From Shinella kummerowiae (lineage in GTDB: Bacteria; Pseudomonadota; Alphaproteobacteria; Rhizobiales; Rhizobiaceae), in assembly GCF_009827055.1 (NCBI RefSeq), contig NZ_WUMK01000006.1, positions 1-64,000 of the forward strand: a DNA stretch of 64,000 nt, in the 5' to 3' direction. Shown here piece by piece: positions 17,502-25,166 of the stretch; the stretch's first letter is position 1; the number at the start of each line of letters is the position of its first letter. The notes under the pieces were generated by a model. It worked only from the letters and a program-made list of their open reading frames with translations, was not told where the DNA came from and made no database searches. Both the position numbers and the translations under genes were made by a program.

Positions 17502-17900
17502 TCAGTTGCCCGGCGTCCAGGCGTCATAGTCGCCGGTCACGCGCGGACGCTCGCCAGCAACGGCGATCGAGCCCGGCGGGCGGTAAGCCTGCGCGGTGCC
17601 GGTGCCGTTCGGACGGTGTGCCACCTGCCATTCGCGCGGCGTGTATTCTTCGTCAGCCGGCGAAACATCCGTGCGATGGTGCATCCAGCCGTGCCAGCCC
17701 GGCGGGATGGCGGAAGCTTCGGCATAGCCGTTATAGATCACCCAGCGGCGCGTGCGGCCTTCCGAATCCTTGGCAGTGCCCTGATAATAGACATTGCCCA
17801 ACTCGTCCTGGCCGACCTTTTTGCCAAAGCGCCAGGTGTGAAAGCGGGTGCCGATCGTCTGACCGTTCCACCAGGTGAAAATCTGCTTGAGAAGGTTCAT
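17502..17900 (-). CDS. NADH:ubiquinone oxidoreductase accessory subunit, NDUFA12 family
   Basis: Homologue of the mitochondrial complex I subunit NDUFA12/B17.2, present in alphaproteobacteria as an accessory subunit. The 132-aa sequence has the family core: TWWNGQTIGTRFHTWRFGKK, GNVYYQG, RRWVIYNGYAEASAIPPGW and HGWMHHRTD, ending in a proline/glycine-rich tail. It is soluble with no signal peptide. The nuo operon is represented in this window only by the nuoN 3' end. Confidence 0.9.
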   Translation of the reverse strand: MNLLKQIFTWWNGQTIGTRFHTWRFGKKVGQDELGNVYYQGTAKDSEGRTRRWVIYNGYAEASAIPPGWHGWMHHRTDVSPADEEYTPREWQVAHRPNGTGTAQAYRPPGSIAVAGERPRVTGDYDAWTPGN

Positions 17901-18053
17901 GGGCTGGCGTCCTTGGCAGGGCCATGCCGGAAGCGCGGCCCGAGACTGATAGTTCTACCCCGCTCATGGCGGGTGGTATTCTTCCGCTTATGGCGCGGTG
18001 AGGCCTGAATGTCCAGCGATTCCCGCGCGTTCGCACATGGCTTTTCGCCGCAT

Positions 18054-18554
18054 TCAGCCGCCGAGCGGCTTCTCGTAGACATGCAGCGGCACGCCGGAAA
18101 CATCATCCGCCGTGTGCTTTGCCTCGCCGACCTTGACGAAGCCATGTGCCGCATAAAAAGCCACCGCCGCGTCATTGCGCGGATCGACTTCGAGGATCAT
18201 CGCATTGGCATCGGGAAAGCAGGTTTCCAGCTCGGCGAACATGTCGCGGCCGATGCCCTGACGCTGGTAACGCGGCAGCACATAGAGCTGGTGGAGCAGC
18301 ACGGTCTTCGGCCGCTCCTTCGACATGGCCGCATAGCCCATGCCGGCCAGTTCCTTGCCGTTATCGGCGACGACGAATTCGGCCTCCTTGCGCTCCAGGC
18401 GGGCCTTCAACGCCGGCACGGCATGCCAGCGGGCGGTGATCTCGCTCACCTTGTCGGCACCGTAGAGCACGTCATAGGTGGCGTGCCACGTCTCGGCCAG
18501 AAGTGCGCTGACCTTCGCCAGATCCTGCGCGGAAGCCGTGCGGACGAAAAACAT
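18054..18554 (-). CDS. GNAT-family N-acetyltransferase, 166 aa
   Basis: Acetyl-CoA-dependent transferase; substrate unknown. The acetyl-CoA loop RYQRQGIGRDMFAELE follows the LYVLP strand, and the C-terminal AVAFYAAHGFVKVGE segment is typical. Length is standard. It lies upstream of the NDUFA12 gene on the same strand and downstream of gatB, with no functional link visible. Confidence 0.8.
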   Translation of the reverse strand: MFFVRTASAQDLAKVSALLAETWHATYDVLYGADKVSEITARWHAVPALKARLERKEAEFVVADNGKELAGMGYAAMSKERPKTVLLHQLYVLPRYQRQGIGRDMFAELETCFPDANAMILEVDPRNDAAVAFYAAHGFVKVGEAKHTADDVSGVPLHVYEKPLGG

Positions 18555-18573
18555 GGACGCTCCCCTCTGCCTT

Positions 18574-18624
18574 GAAGCAATTCCGGACGGAAAAACCGCT
18601 TCACAGTTTTCCTGGAATTGCTTC
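18574..18624. repeat. Extended palindrome at the gatB 3' end
   Basis: GAAGCAATTCC (18574-18584) and GGAATTGCTTC (18614-18624) are perfect 11-base arms, with inner GGAAAA/TTTTCC pairing. The right arm overlaps the gatB stop codon. The arm and core resemble an abundant rhizobial intergenic palindrome (AATTCC...GGAATT around GGAAAACCG). On the minus strand it could also act as a 3'-end hairpin for gatB. Confidence 0.5.
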
Positions 18625-20125
18625 AGTCCTCGATGCCGAGCTTGGCCTTGACGAGGGCCTGTACGGCCTGCGGATTGGCCTTGCCGCCCGTAGCCTTCAT
18701 CACCTGGCCGACGAACCAGCCGGCAAGTGTCGGCTTGGCCAGCACCTTGGCGACCTGGTCGGGGTTGGCGGCGATGATTTCGTCGACGGCCTTTTCGATG
18801 GCGCCGGTGTCCGTCACCTGCTTCATGCCGCGCGATTCGACGAGTTCTGCGGGGTTACCGCCTTCGTTCCAGACGATCTCGAACAGGTCCTTGGCGATCT
18901 TGCCGGAGATGGTGCCGTCCTTGATGAGATCGATGATGCCGCCGAGCTGATCGGGCGAAACCGGAGTCTCTTCAATGGCTTTGCCGTCCTTGTTCAAGGC
19001 ACCCAAGAGGTCGTTGATGACCCAGTTGGCGGCAATCTTGCCGTCGCGGCCGGCGGCCACGGCCTCGTAATAATCGGCAATCGCCTTTTCGGAGACGAGC
19101 ACCGAGGCGTCGTAGACCGACAGGCCGAGATCCTTGACGAAGCGGATCTTCTTGTCGTCGGGCAGTTCCGGCAGGTCGGCCAGCAGCTTGCCGACGAACT
19201 CGTTGTCGAATTCCAGCGGCAGCAGGTCCGGATCGGGGAAATAACGATAGTCGTGCGCGTCTTCCTTCGAGCGCATGGAGCGCGTCTCGCCCTTGCCGGG
19301 GTCGAACAGACGGGTTTCCTGATCGATCGAGCCGCCATCCTCCAGAATGCCGATCTGGCGGCGGGCTTCGTATTCGATCGCCTGGCCCATAAAGCGGATG
19401 GAGTTGACGTTCTTGATCTCGCAACGCGTGCCGAAACCTTCGCCCGGACGGCGCACGGAGACGTTGACGTCGGCGCGCATGGAGCCTTCGTCCATGTTGC
19501 CGTCGCAGGTGCCAAGATAACGCACGATGGAGCGCAGCTTCGTCATATAGGCCTTGGCCTCGTCCGACGAGCGCATATCCGGCTTGGAGACGATCTCCAT
19601 CAGCGCGACGCCCGAACGGTTGAGGTCGACATAGGACATGGTCGGATGCTGGTCGTGCATCGACTTGCCGGCGTCCTGCTCGAGGTGAAGGCGCTCGATG
19701 CCGATCTCGATATCTTCAAAATTGCCCTGGCGATCCGGGCCGAGCGAGATGACGATCTTGCCTTCGCCGACGATCGGATCCTTGAACTGCGAAATCTGGT
19801 AGCCCTGCGGCAGGTCCGGATAGAAGTAGTTCTTGCGGTCGAAGATCGAGCGATGGTTGATCTGCGCCTTCAGACCCAGACCGGTGCGCACCGCCTGCTT
19901 GACGCACTCCTCGTTGATCACGGGCAGCATGCCTGGCATGGCGGCATCGACGAGCGAAACGTTGGCATTCGGCGCCTTGCCGAATTCCGTGGAGGCACCG
20001 GAGAACAGTTTCGAATTGGAAAGGACCTGCGCGTGCACCTCCAGGCCGATGATGACTTCCCAATCGCCGGTGGCGCCGGGGATGAAGCGTTTCGGATCGG
20101 GGGTACGGACGTCGACGAGGGTCAT
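18623..20125 (-). CDS. gatB: Asp-tRNA(Asn)/Glu-tRNA(Gln) amidotransferase subunit B
   Basis: Kinase/tRNA-binding subunit of the GatCAB complex, which amidates mischarged Glu-tRNAGln or Asp-tRNAAsn. The 500-aa product shows [76 protein letters not shown] and a C-terminal YqeY-like helical domain. Length is normal. It stands apart from gatC and gatA, which lie 5 kb away. Confidence 0.96.
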   Translation of the reverse strand: MTLVDVRTPDPKRFIPGATGDWEVIIGLEVHAQVLSNSKLFSGASTEFGKAPNANVSLVDAAMPGMLPVINEECVKQAVRTGLGLKAQINHRSIFDRKNYFYPDLPQGYQISQFKDPIVGEGKIVISLGPDRQGNFEDIEIGIERLHLEQDAGKSMHDQHPTMSYVDLNRSGVALMEIVSKPDMRSSDEAKAYMTKLRSIVRYLGTCDGNMDEGSMRADVNVSVRRPGEGFGTRCEIKNVNSIRFMGQAIEYEARRQIGILEDGGSIDQETRLFDPGKGETRSMRSKEDAHDYRYFPDPDLLPLEFDNEFVGKLLADLPELPDDKKIRFVKDLGLSVYDASVLVSEKAIADYYEAVAAGRDGKIAANWVINDLLGALNKDGKAIEETPVSPDQLGGIIDLIKDGTISGKIAKDLFEIVWNEGGNPAELVESRGMKQVTDTGAIEKAVDEIIAANPDQVAKVLAKPTLAGWFVGQVMKATGGKANPQAVQALVKAKLGIED

Positions 20126-20255
20126 TTTCGGCTCTTGCTGTGCTGTCTTCGGTTGCTGTCTCGGTAGAACATATGGGCAGGCGGCGCAAGGTTTTCAGCG
20201 GGTGCGTCGCCCGGTCATTAGCCAAGTCGCAAGGATGACCGGCTAAAATCGGGCG

Positions 20256-20561
20256 ATGAACACGACGACAACGCTTCTGATCATTTTCCTCCTCTTCAAC
20301 GCCGTGACGTTCTGCCTCTTCTGGTGGGACAAGGACGCGGCGCGGGATGGCGGCTGGCGCGTTTCCGAAGCGCGATTGCTGCAATTCGCTTTTCTTGGCG
20401 GCAGCCTCGGTGCCGTCGCCGCGCAACGTCTGCTGCGGCACAAAACTCGCAAGGAACCGTTTCGCACGCACCTGATGGCGATCCTGATTCTGCACGTGGT
20501 TCTGGCCCCCGCGGCACTGATCTTCGGCCCTCCCCTATACCGCTTGCTGCACGCCGGCTGA
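20256..20561 (+). CDS. DUF1294 small membrane protein
   Basis: Function unknown. The 101-aa protein has an N-terminal membrane segment (about 6-24), the DUF1294 signature FWWDKDAARDGGWRVSEARLL, then LGGSLGAVAAQRLLRHKTRKEPF and a second membrane segment near the C-terminus. It lies divergent to gatB, ends 22 bases before the Rrf2 promoter and is probably its own unit. Confidence 0.82.
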   Translation: MNTTTTLLIIFLLFNAVTFCLFWWDKDAARDGGWRVSEARLLQFAFLGGSLGAVAAQRLLRHKTRKEPFRTHLMAILILHVVLAPAALIFGPPLYRLLHAG

Positions 20562-20582
20562 CGGTCATCCGGCCAGCCCGTG

Positions 20583-20618
20583 TTGACACACGGCATGATT
20601 CGTAACTATTATTGTTAC
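20583..20618 (+). promoter_or_regulatory. Promoter and perfect operator palindrome of the Rrf2 gene
   Basis: A consensus -35 TTGACA (20583-20588) is 18 bases from TATTAT (20607-20612). GTAAC (20602-20606) and GTTAC (20614-20618) form a perfect inverted repeat around the -10 box and end one base before the ATG at 20619. A repressor bound here would block RNA polymerase. The predicted transcription start falls on or next to the start codon, so the mRNA would be leaderless. Confidence 0.75.
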
Positions 20619-21062
20619 ATGAAAAGAAACAGCCGACTCTCCGCCGTACTTCACGCACTCATGCATATGGCCGAGCGCGAGGCGCCGATGACCTCGGACG
20701 ATCTCGCGCTCTGCCTCGACACCAACGCCGTCGTCGTGCGGCGCACCATGGCCGGGCTTCGCGATGCCGGCATCGTGCAATCCGGCCGCGGCCATGGCGG
20801 CGGCTGGCATTTCGCGAAGCCGCTTGCCGATATTTCGCTGCTCGACATCTACAACGCGCTCGGTGAACCAATCGTCTTCCAGATCGGCCCAGCGACCGAA
20901 ATGCCGGGCTGTGTGGTCGAACAATCCGTCAACCGGGTGATCGGCGATGCGCTGAAGGATGCGGAGGCAATCCTGATGGCGCGCTTTGCCGGCACGACAT
21001 TGGCCGATCTCGCCGCCGATTTTCGGGTGGCGGCGAAACACTGCCGGGCCGATACCGGCTAA
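20619..21062 (+). CDS. Rrf2-family transcriptional regulator
   Basis: Winged-helix repressor of the Rrf2 family, 147 aa. I start at MKRNSRLSAVLHAL (20619) because the promoter and operator end just before it; the earlier ATG at 20580 would place the promoter inside the gene. The helix-turn-helix spans about residues 20-60 (DDLALCLDTNAVVVRRTMAGLRD), followed by the wing GRGHGGGWHFAKP. Only one cysteine (PGCVVEQ) lies in the sensing region plus one near the C-terminus, so an Fe-S cluster is unlikely. It probably represses itself and the flavoprotein 84 bases downstream. Confidence 0.85.
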   Translation: MKRNSRLSAVLHALMHMAEREAPMTSDDLALCLDTNAVVVRRTMAGLRDAGIVQSGRGHGGGWHFAKPLADISLLDIYNALGEPIVFQIGPATEMPGCVVEQSVNRVIGDALKDAEAILMARFAGTTLADLAADFRVAAKHCRADTG

Positions 21063-21146
21063 CGGCCGCCAATTCCCAAGACCAGCATCGAACGACCGGC
21101 AGCCGCCGGGCGAACGATGCCGCACGTTCCAGAGAAAGGATCCACC

Positions 21147-22049
21147 ATGACCGAAGATGCCATCATCATCGGTGGGGGCTTTGCCGGCCTCTCCGCCGCC
21201 CTGCAGCTCGCCCGCGCCCGCCGCCGCATCACCATTCTGGACACCGGCCTGCCGCGCAACCGCTTCGCCGCCCACTCGCACGGTTTCCTCGCGCAGGACG
21301 GCCGGCCGGGCGGCGATATCCTCGCCGACGCGCGCCGGCAACTTGCCGCCTACGAGACCGTCACGTTCCGGGATCTGCCGGCTGAGCGGCTGGAGGGCGA
21401 GCGGGATGCGTTTTCCGTTGTCACCGGCGATGGCGGGCGCATCGATGCGCGGCGTATCCTCCTCGCCACCGGCTTCGAGGATCAGTTGCCGGCCATTCCG
21501 GGCCTTGCGGAACGCTGGGGCAAGACGGTGCTGCATTGCCCCTATTGCCACGGCTACGAGGTTGGCGGCGGGCCGATCGGCGTGCTGGCGCGCACCGCCG
21601 AGGCCGCGCGCTTTGCGGCCGTCGTGGCGGACTGGGGCAATGTCACGCTCTTCACCAATGCGGTGCCGGAACCGGACGAGACAGACCTCGCGGTGCTTGA
21701 GGCACGCAATGTCAAACTCCGCCCCGGCCGCGTCACCGCCATCACGGACGGCCCCGGCGGCTTGCTTTCGGTCGAAACCGGTCCCGGCATCCCGACACTG
21801 GTCAAGGCGCTCTTTGTTGCTCCCGAGGCGCGGGTGCGCAGCAGCATCCCCGATGACCTCGACCTGACGCGGAAGGAAACGCCCATCGGCAACATCCTCC
21901 ACACCGACGACACCGGCCAGACCTCCCTGCCCGGCCTCTATGCCGCCGGTGACATCGCGCTTGGCGCGGCAAACATATCGCTCGCCTCCGCCAATGGCGT
22001 GAAGACCGCCGTCTTCCTGCACCACTCGCTGATCTGGCCAACACATTGA
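21147..22049 (+). CDS. FAD-dependent NAD(P) oxidoreductase, thioredoxin-reductase-like with CPYC
   Basis: 300-aa flavoprotein starting at MTEDAIIIGG after AGAAAGGA. The FAD motif GGGFAGLSAALQLARA is at the N-terminus, the redox-active CPYCHGYE in the middle and the C-terminal FAD-binding GLYAAGDIALGAANISLASANG. The NADP-binding glycine motif is GVLARTAEAARFA, less canonical than in true TrxB. This fits the low-molecular-weight TrxR-like group that includes dithiol oxidases, so the partner may not be thioredoxin. Control by the adjacent Rrf2 regulator suggests a redox or electrophile response. Confidence 0.85.
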   Translation: MTEDAIIIGGGFAGLSAALQLARARRRITILDTGLPRNRFAAHSHGFLAQDGRPGGDILADARRQLAAYETVTFRDLPAERLEGERDAFSVVTGDGGRIDARRILLATGFEDQLPAIPGLAERWGKTVLHCPYCHGYEVGGGPIGVLARTAEAARFAAVVADWGNVTLFTNAVPEPDETDLAVLEARNVKLRPGRVTAITDGPGGLLSVETGPGIPTLVKALFVAPEARVRSSIPDDLDLTRKETPIGNILHTDDTGQTSLPGLYAAGDIALGAANISLASANGVKTAVFLHHSLIWPTH

Positions 22050-22054
22050 CCTTT

Positions 22055-22087
22055 GCGGACGTCCTCGGATAAGAGGAGGGCGTCCGC
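22055..22087 (+). terminator. Probable terminator of the Rrf2-flavoprotein unit
   Basis: GCGGACG and CGTCCGC arms enclose a second CCTC/GAGG pairing, six bases after the stop codon. A short GTTTTG follows 11 bases later. A plausible but not textbook terminator. Confidence 0.45.
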
Positions 22088-22244
22088 ATATGGAGTTTTG
22101 ATGTCCAACTCGTCTGAGACCTGCTGAGGACCCTGCCCGCTCAACAATGCGCGCAGGGTCGGAAAAACGATGCACCCTGCCACCCCATGGGTGGCGGAAC
22201 GTTTTTTCGCGTTCATTCGAACGCCGGACGGATCTTTCAAGACA

Positions 22245-22502
22245 ATGGACATTTCCCGCGCCGAACAGCGCATTCTCCACCTGCTCGCCCAGGGCGGCAG
22301 GATCGACATTGAAAAAGACGACGACCGCAAGATCATCACCGTCGCCTGCATCACGCGGGACGGCTGGCGGGCTGGCGGCCTCGATCTCGCGCTTTTCCGA
22401 AAACTGAAGCGCCGACGCTGCATCGCATCGTCCGGCGGCAGGCCCTATCGCATCACGCAACGGGGGCTGGTGCTGGTGCGATCGCAGCAGGACAACCAGT
22501 GA
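22245..22502 (+). CDS. YjhX-family protein (UPF0386, toxin homologue)
   Basis: Homologue of E. coli YjhX, reported as a toxin of a YjhX/YjhQ pair. The 85-aa product starts at MDISRAEQRILHLLAQGGRI and keeps the family core: DGWRAGGLDLALFRKL and SSGGRPYRITQRGLVLVRSQ. A small DNA-binding-like fold with DUF2087-style character is likely. I reject the ATG at 22170 because family members begin at MDISR. The neighbour converging on it is a GNAT, the same superfamily as YjhQ, but not in operon order. Confidence 0.8.
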   Translation: MDISRAEQRILHLLAQGGRIDIEKDDDRKIITVACITRDGWRAGGLDLALFRKLKRRRCIASSGGRPYRITQRGLVLVRSQQDNQ

Positions 22503-22507
22503 AGAAC

Positions 22508-22538
22508 GGGAGGCGTGGCGAGAGCCGCGCCTCCCTTT
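22508..22538. terminator. Bidirectional terminator between YjhX-like and GNAT genes
   Basis: A 12-bp stem (GGGAGGCGTGGC / GCCGCGCCTCCC, one T-G pair) with a GAGA tetraloop is followed by TTTC on the plus strand. On the minus strand it is followed by GTTCTTC. It lies five bases after the YjhX-like stop and 12 before the GNAT stop. Confidence 0.65.
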
Positions 22539-22550
22539 CATGCCGCTTCC

Positions 22551-23063
22551 TTAAAACCCGCCCGGCCCATAACCGATCGGCGCATCGGCAACCAGTTGCC
22601 GGCGCAGGCCGACTGATTCCACATCGCGGTCGAGACGCTCCGAATAGTCGATCGAAAGCCAGTTCACCGAATAGCCGTGTTTCTGGAAGAATCCGACGGC
22701 GGCCGTGTTGCGCGCGTGGGTCTGGAGACGTGCCGCCTCGAAGCCGGCCTTGACGATCTCCTCTTCCATGGCGGCAAGCAAGGCGGCGCCAAGGCCCCTC
22801 TTCTGCTGGGGAGGATCGACCCAGAGATCGCTGATCTCGTCATCCAGCGCCTCACGCGACGCCCAACCGGCCAGGACACCCTCGGCCTCGACGACACTCA
22901 CCCGCAACCACTTTTCCGTCAGAAACTGCTGGAAGGCGTTGCGGGCATGCTCGCTTCGAACCTGAAGATCGGCGACGCCGACGACAGCCTGTCCCCAGGC
23001 CCTGACGCCGATCGCAATCAGCTCAGGCACATCGTCCTCGCGGGCATTGCGAACAGTGATCAT
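22551..23063 (-). CDS. GNAT-family N-acetyltransferase, 170 aa
   Basis: Acetyltransferase with MITVRNAREDDVPELIAIG at the start, the acetyl-CoA loop QQKRGLGAALLAAMEEE and the terminal VGFFQKHGYSVNW segment. GGAAGGGG precedes the ATG at 23063. It converges on the YjhX-like gene. In E. coli the antitoxin partner of YjhX, YjhQ, is also a GNAT; whether this is a rearranged pair cannot be decided by eye. Confidence 0.8.
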   Translation of the reverse strand: MITVRNAREDDVPELIAIGVRAWGQAVVGVADLQVRSEHARNAFQQFLTEKWLRVSVVEAEGVLAGWASREALDDEISDLWVDPPQQKRGLGAALLAAMEEEIVKAGFEAARLQTHARNTAAVGFFQKHGYSVNWLSIDYSERLDRDVESVGLRRQLVADAPIGYGPGGF

Positions 23064-23238
23064 ACGGGCGCCCCTTCCTGCGCCATGAAAGCACTGCGCA
23101 CGCGACTTGGCGAGGGAGACGAAAGGCTATCCACGGAGATGATGGGGGCGACTTGCCACCCTTGAGGCGCCATGGCTCTCCACCGTCTTCCTCGGGTCGG
23201 GCCGGAGGGTGACGGAGGGAATGGAGCGGGCCTTTCCA

Positions 23239-23270
23239 AAACGAAACCGCCCGGCCTTGTGGGCCGGGCG
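23239..23270 (-). terminator. Intrinsic terminator of the slipin gene
   Basis: CGCCCGGCC and GGCCGGGCG form a perfect 9-bp stem with the loop TTGTG (plus-strand reading), five bases beyond the slipin stop. On the minus strand GGTTTCGTTTT follows, giving the T-rich tail. Confidence 0.75.
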
Positions 23271-23275
23271 ATCCC

Positions 23276-24421
23276 TTACTTGTCGCGGAGCTGGACGAGG
23301 TCGTTCATCAGACCCGCCGTCCCGTTGTGGATGGTCAGGCGCTCCACCTTGCCGGCGATGGCTTCGAGAGCCTCTAGCTCCTTCAGCCGCAGCATCACCG
23401 GGTTCTCCGCCATCACCTTTGCCGTGTTGAGCAGCGAACGCGTGGCGTTCGTTTCCTCGCGGCGGCGGATGACGTTGGCTTCGGCCTGCTTTTCCGCGGC
23501 GACGACCTGGTTGAGGATATCGCGCATCTCGCCCGGCAGGATCACGTCCTTGAGCTCGATGGCCGAAACCTCGACACCGATCGCCGCCATGTCGGCGCGC
23601 ACCTTCTCGGCGGCCTCCGCGTTGACCGTCACCTTGCGTTCAAGGATCTGGTCGAGCGTCAGCGTGCCGAGCGTCTGGCGGAAGGCGAACTGCAATGCCC
23701 GGTACAGGGCATCGGAGAAATCCTTCACGTCGGACACCGCCTTCAGCGGGTCGACCACGCGGTATTCGGCCGCGATGTTCACCCGGATCGTCACCTTGTC
23801 ACGGGTGAGCAACTCCTGGCCCGTCACGTCGAGCGACTGGCGCTTCAGGTCGACCACACGCACCTGGATCGTCTTGCCGACGTTCCAGAAGGCATGCATG
23901 CCCGGCTCCAGCATGCGCTGGTGCGTGCCGTCGACGAAGAGCAGACCGACCTGACCATCGTTGACGAGGAAGGCCGTCGTCAGCTCCGTGCGGCGGGCCC
24001 GCGTCAACCGACGCATCAGCTCCGGGTCGATGTCGAGCCGGTTCGTGAGGTCGACGCGCGTCTCGGTCCACGGGCCGGCCGCGTTCCAGACGACGAGCTT
24101 CTGGTTCGGCGCGAGCACCGCATGCAACTCGCCGTCGCGCTCGACCACCGCCACCTCGCGGCTGCCGGTCCGGAAGACCGTCAGTTCGCGCGCCGCCACC
24201 TCCGGGAGCCTGTCGAACAACGGCTTCTCGTAGGCCGAGGCAAAGGCCGGCCGGTTCACGTCGTGGCGCTCCACCTCGAGCATGCCGCGGCGATTCGGCA
24301 GGGTGTGTTCACCCGGTCCGAAAATGCCGAGCACCTCTCCCCTGTAGAGGGCGAGCACCCGTTCGTTTGCCTTCACGAGGACGCGCTGGCGCCCCAAAAT
24401 CATATCGAGAAACATCGTCAT
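23276..24421 (-). CDS. Slipin (SPFH/Band-7 domain) protein
   Basis: Stomatin-like protein, 381 aa. ATG 24421 has a strong GAAGGAG eight bases upstream. An N-terminal hydrophobic or amphipathic stretch and NERVLALYRGEVLGIFGPGEHTL precede a divergent region (about 60-170). The Band-7 domain follows (VRVVDLKRQSLDVTGQELL, then VTIRVNIAAEYRVVDP), and the C-terminus is a coiled coil (about 290-370) ending NDLVQLRDK. No membrane helix is strong, unlike eukaryotic stomatin. Slipins occur in bacterial RtcR/RtcB RNA-repair operons. Here the gene lies downstream of two abnormal tRNA genes on the same strand, with a sigma-54-like promoter between, but no rtc gene is in the window. Confidence 0.88.
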   Translation of the reverse strand: MTMFLDMILGRQRVLVKANERVLALYRGEVLGIFGPGEHTLPNRRGMLEVERHDVNRPAFASAYEKPLFDRLPEVAARELTVFRTGSREVAVVERDGELHAVLAPNQKLVVWNAAGPWTETRVDLTNRLDIDPELMRRLTRARRTELTTAFLVNDGQVGLLFVDGTHQRMLEPGMHAFWNVGKTIQVRVVDLKRQSLDVTGQELLTRDKVTIRVNIAAEYRVVDPLKAVSDVKDFSDALYRALQFAFRQTLGTLTLDQILERKVTVNAEAAEKVRADMAAIGVEVSAIELKDVILPGEMRDILNQVVAAEKQAEANVIRRREETNATRSLLNTAKVMAENPVMLRLKELEALEAIAGKVERLTIHNGTAGLMNDLVQLRDK

Positions 24422-24793
24422 TGGTCTTGCTCCTTCGGGTCATACGCTACGTCACGAACCGATCTTCCTTTCGTTTCTGGTTTCGACTGCCACCGGCGAA
24501 GGATTTCCCCTGCCAGTTCCCTTGAAACCCCTGATCGCCCGGGGAACCTGCGGGCGGGGCATGCAAATAGTGATCCGAGAACCGGATGACGGCCATCGGC
24601 GGCGGGTTTTCGGGAGAGGACCTTGCGGCCTTTCGGCGGGCTCGGGAACACTGGGCTCCCTTGCTGGCCTGAAGGCAGCTTGGCCGTCACCGGCAACCGG
24701 ACCGCAAACGTCCGGCGTCGGGCTTTCCGGGTTTCCCCGGTCCGCCGTCCGCAGTCCGGTCCCCGGACCGGATATCGAGACAGCTTGGAAGGC
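24422..24793 (-). other. Non-coding leader between the tRNA-like pair and slipin
   Basis: Holds two clear inverted repeats. CCGGAC (24697-24702) pairs with GTCCGG (24710-24715), and a 16-base palindrome CCGGTCCCCGGACCGG lies at 24756-24771 just beyond the tRNA-like A 3' end. The sigma-54-like promoter is at 24561-24576. An open frame on the minus strand (24418-24696, 92 codons) overlaps the slipin start by ATGA but has no family resemblance; I do not call it. Confidence 0.4.
24561..24577 (-). promoter_or_regulatory. Sigma-54-like promoter upstream of slipin
   Basis: On the minus strand CGG (-24 core GG at 24576-24575) is separated by exactly ten bases from GC of a perfect TTGCAT -12 box. The -24 side (CGGATCA) is weaker than the consensus TGGCACG. 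The start would fall near 24551, about 130 bases before the slipin ATG. RtcR, the activator of RNA-repair operons, works with sigma-54, which makes this match more interesting than its score alone. Confidence 0.4.
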
Positions 24794-24865
24794 TGTTTGG
24801 AGAAGGATTCGAACCTTCCACAGTCAGATTAACAGTCTGATGCTCTACCACTGAGCTATCCAATG
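24794..24865 (-). tRNA. tRNA-like gene A, Asn anticodon GTT, with broken acceptor end
   Basis: Cloverleaf parts are all present: D arm GCTC-AGTGGTA-GAGC, anticodon arm TCAGA-CTGTTAA-TCTGA, variable CTGTG, T arm GAAGG-TTCGAAT-CCTTC. The acceptor is CATTGGA against TCCAAAC: five pairs form, but the outermost two (C-C, A-A) do not. No CCA is encoded. The sequence is far from the usual alphaproteobacterial tRNA-Asn. Its 5' end overlaps the CCA of tRNA-like B by two bases, so the pair cannot both be cut out whole from one transcript. Confidence 0.7.
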
Positions 24866-24938
24866 GAGCAGACAACGGGAATCGAACCCGCGACCTCCGG
24901 AGAAAATGTCCGGTGCTCTACCGCTGAGCTAGGTCCGC
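24864..24938 (-). tRNA. tRNA-like gene B, anticodon region TTT with A at position 33
   Basis: Acceptor GCGGACC / TGTCTGC (six pairs, one of them G-T; 7-66 is a mismatch), D arm GCTC-AGCGGTA-GAGC, anticodon arm CCGGA-CATTTTC-TCCGG, T arm GCGGG-TTCGATT-CCCGT, then T and an encoded CCA. The anticodon loop lacks the near-universal U33: position 33 is A and 34-36 are TTT (Lys). A tRNA that decodes normally would not be expected to have this loop. It is the upstream member of the tandem pair. Confidence 0.65.
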
Positions 24939-25166
24939 AAACCGGTCTTTCTGGTGCGGCATCCGTACACGACGACGGCAGGGCCGCCTCGCGCGGGAGG
25001 AGCGGAAAACTCCATCCGTTGACATCCGCACTGGCTGAACGACCGGGAGGGCGCGTTTATTCTCAACTTATGCGGGGATCAAGCGGAAAAGGTGCGGACA
25101 CGCCTCACGTAGCGGCATGTGTTGCCGTGACGACACGATCTCCGTGCTGGCTTGATAGCGGAGCCA

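Noticed and set aside
24418-24696. 92-codon frame ending in an ATGA overlap with slipin
   Set aside because: The overlap is suggestive, but the product is low-complexity Pro/Arg/Ser, has no family resemblance and crosses hairpins and the sigma-54-like promoter. Left uncalled.
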